DNA from: Otis tarda
Taxonomy: Eukaryota > Chordata > Aves > Otidiformes > Otididae
NCBI GenBank assembly: GCA_026413225.1
Contig: CM048560.1
Coordinates: 16,448,001-16,512,000 of the forward strand
Length of the DNA: 64,000 nucleotides
Direction: 5' to 3'
Shown here: positions 63,401 through 64,000 of the stretch, piece by piece
How positions within the stretch are numbered: the first letter of the stretch is position 1
How the letters are laid out: every line of letters starts with the position of its first letter
Program-made: the position numbers and the translations under genes
Notes under the pieces: generated by a model
The model's input: only the letters and a program-made list of their open reading frames with translations
What the model was told of the DNA's origin: nothing
Database searches by the model: none

Positions 63401-64000
63401 CCAAGTACTGTCAGCCTCCAGCCTGCGTCTGCTCTCCACATGGTACTCTGCTATGCTTCTTTATTAAGAGACTTCACCTCAACCCTTTGTATTTTCTAAG
63501 TTGACACCGTAGTGATACTTTGGGGCCGAACAAATTATAGTAGAGGAACATAGCTCAAAAATATTAATTTCTAGTTAGGCATTTGCTACATATTCTAGAC
63601 AAAATTAAAATTTTTGAGCCTTCATCTCTTGCTTTCCATGTCACTCAAATGACAAAGATTCTGGCATGGTAAGTCACAGGGAGAGGTGGAAAAACTGGTG
63701 CAAAGTGAGATAATGTAGTTCTTCAGCATCACAGCTTCTCCGTGCCTAGTAGGAAATTTAGAAAAATAGAAGCTGTTGACACAAGATAAGTCACCTGGTG
63801 GCTGCTCTGCTTTTGGCAAAAACGTTGGGGGAAATGCACACCCTGACTTTTAGGTTCGGATTGCAACTCCTCCCAACATAGTGCACATTGATAGAGTGGC
63901 AAACCTAGGCTGAATCCTGCTGCTGATTTAACTTTAAATATGACTCAGTGCAGAAGATTATGAAATGGCTGAGTGCTCAGCTTTTGGGACAGATTCTGGG
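60401..64000. other. Region downstream of the second CpG island
   Basis: Probably the first intron of the gene starting at the CpG island, if that gene is transcribed rightward. No recognised coding exon. A segment at 63178-63326 has exon-like splice sites and is discussed under findings. The remainder is AT-rich without recognised repeats. Confidence 0.5.
60628..60690 (+). repeat. Short direct repeat with an embedded hairpin
   Basis: AAAGAGGGGTGCCTAATGAA at 60628-60647 recurs as AAAGAGGGGTACCTAGTGAA at 60671-60690 (2 differences). Between and overlapping them, AGGTACCCC (60660-60668) and GGGGTACCT (60676-60684) form a 9-bp inverted repeat with a 7-nt loop. Confidence 0.8.

Noticed and set aside
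60400..64000. ZNF644 coding exons
   Set aside because: No C2H2 finger or recognisable ZNF644 sequence is present; only a possible promoter is supported.

Overview
This is a stretch of vertebrate nuclear DNA, almost certainly from a bird. It is AT-rich, with single-copy introns bounded by GT-AG splice sites. Repeats are sparse and of avian type: three CR1 LINE pieces and one long LTR. The species cannot be named from the sequence.

One protein-coding gene dominates the window and is complete: HFM1 (MER3 homologue), the meiotic 3'-5' DNA helicase of the Ski2-like/Brr2 group, on the + strand. I traced 38 coding exons from the ATG at 9352 to the TAA at 47314-47316. All are flanked by AG and GT, phases agree at every junction, and the exons sum to 4125 nt (1374 residues plus stop). 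All helicase motifs, the Sec63-type domain, the Cys cluster and the conserved C-terminal end are present. Nothing suggests a pseudogene.

Layout. 1-6540: AT-rich, no confident gene. 6541-6960: CpG island with a YY1-type site, the best candidate promoter for HFM1 and possibly bidirectional. 6961-9351: probable 5' UTR intron territory with one candidate non-coding exon (8869-8920). 9352-47316: HFM1. 47317-about 47840: 3' UTR with a poly(A) signal. 47840-59790: intergenic DNA holding two diverged copies of an unclassified repeat (about 48.55 and 50.25 kb) and a solo LTR (53432-54499) with a perfect 5-bp target-site duplication. 59820-60400: second CpG island with a strong + strand splice donor, probably the promoter or first exon of the next gene. 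ZNF644 is expected there from vertebrate gene order, but none of its coding sequence is in the window. 60400-64000: no confident gene, one candidate exon.

I found no CRISPR array, operon, tRNA or rRNA, and no convincing new biological system. The points most worth a second look are the solo LTR, the weak exon-31 donor that would give a truncated HFM1, the orphan CpG-island promoter at 60 kb, the unclassified repeat pair, and several candidate exons outside HFM1.
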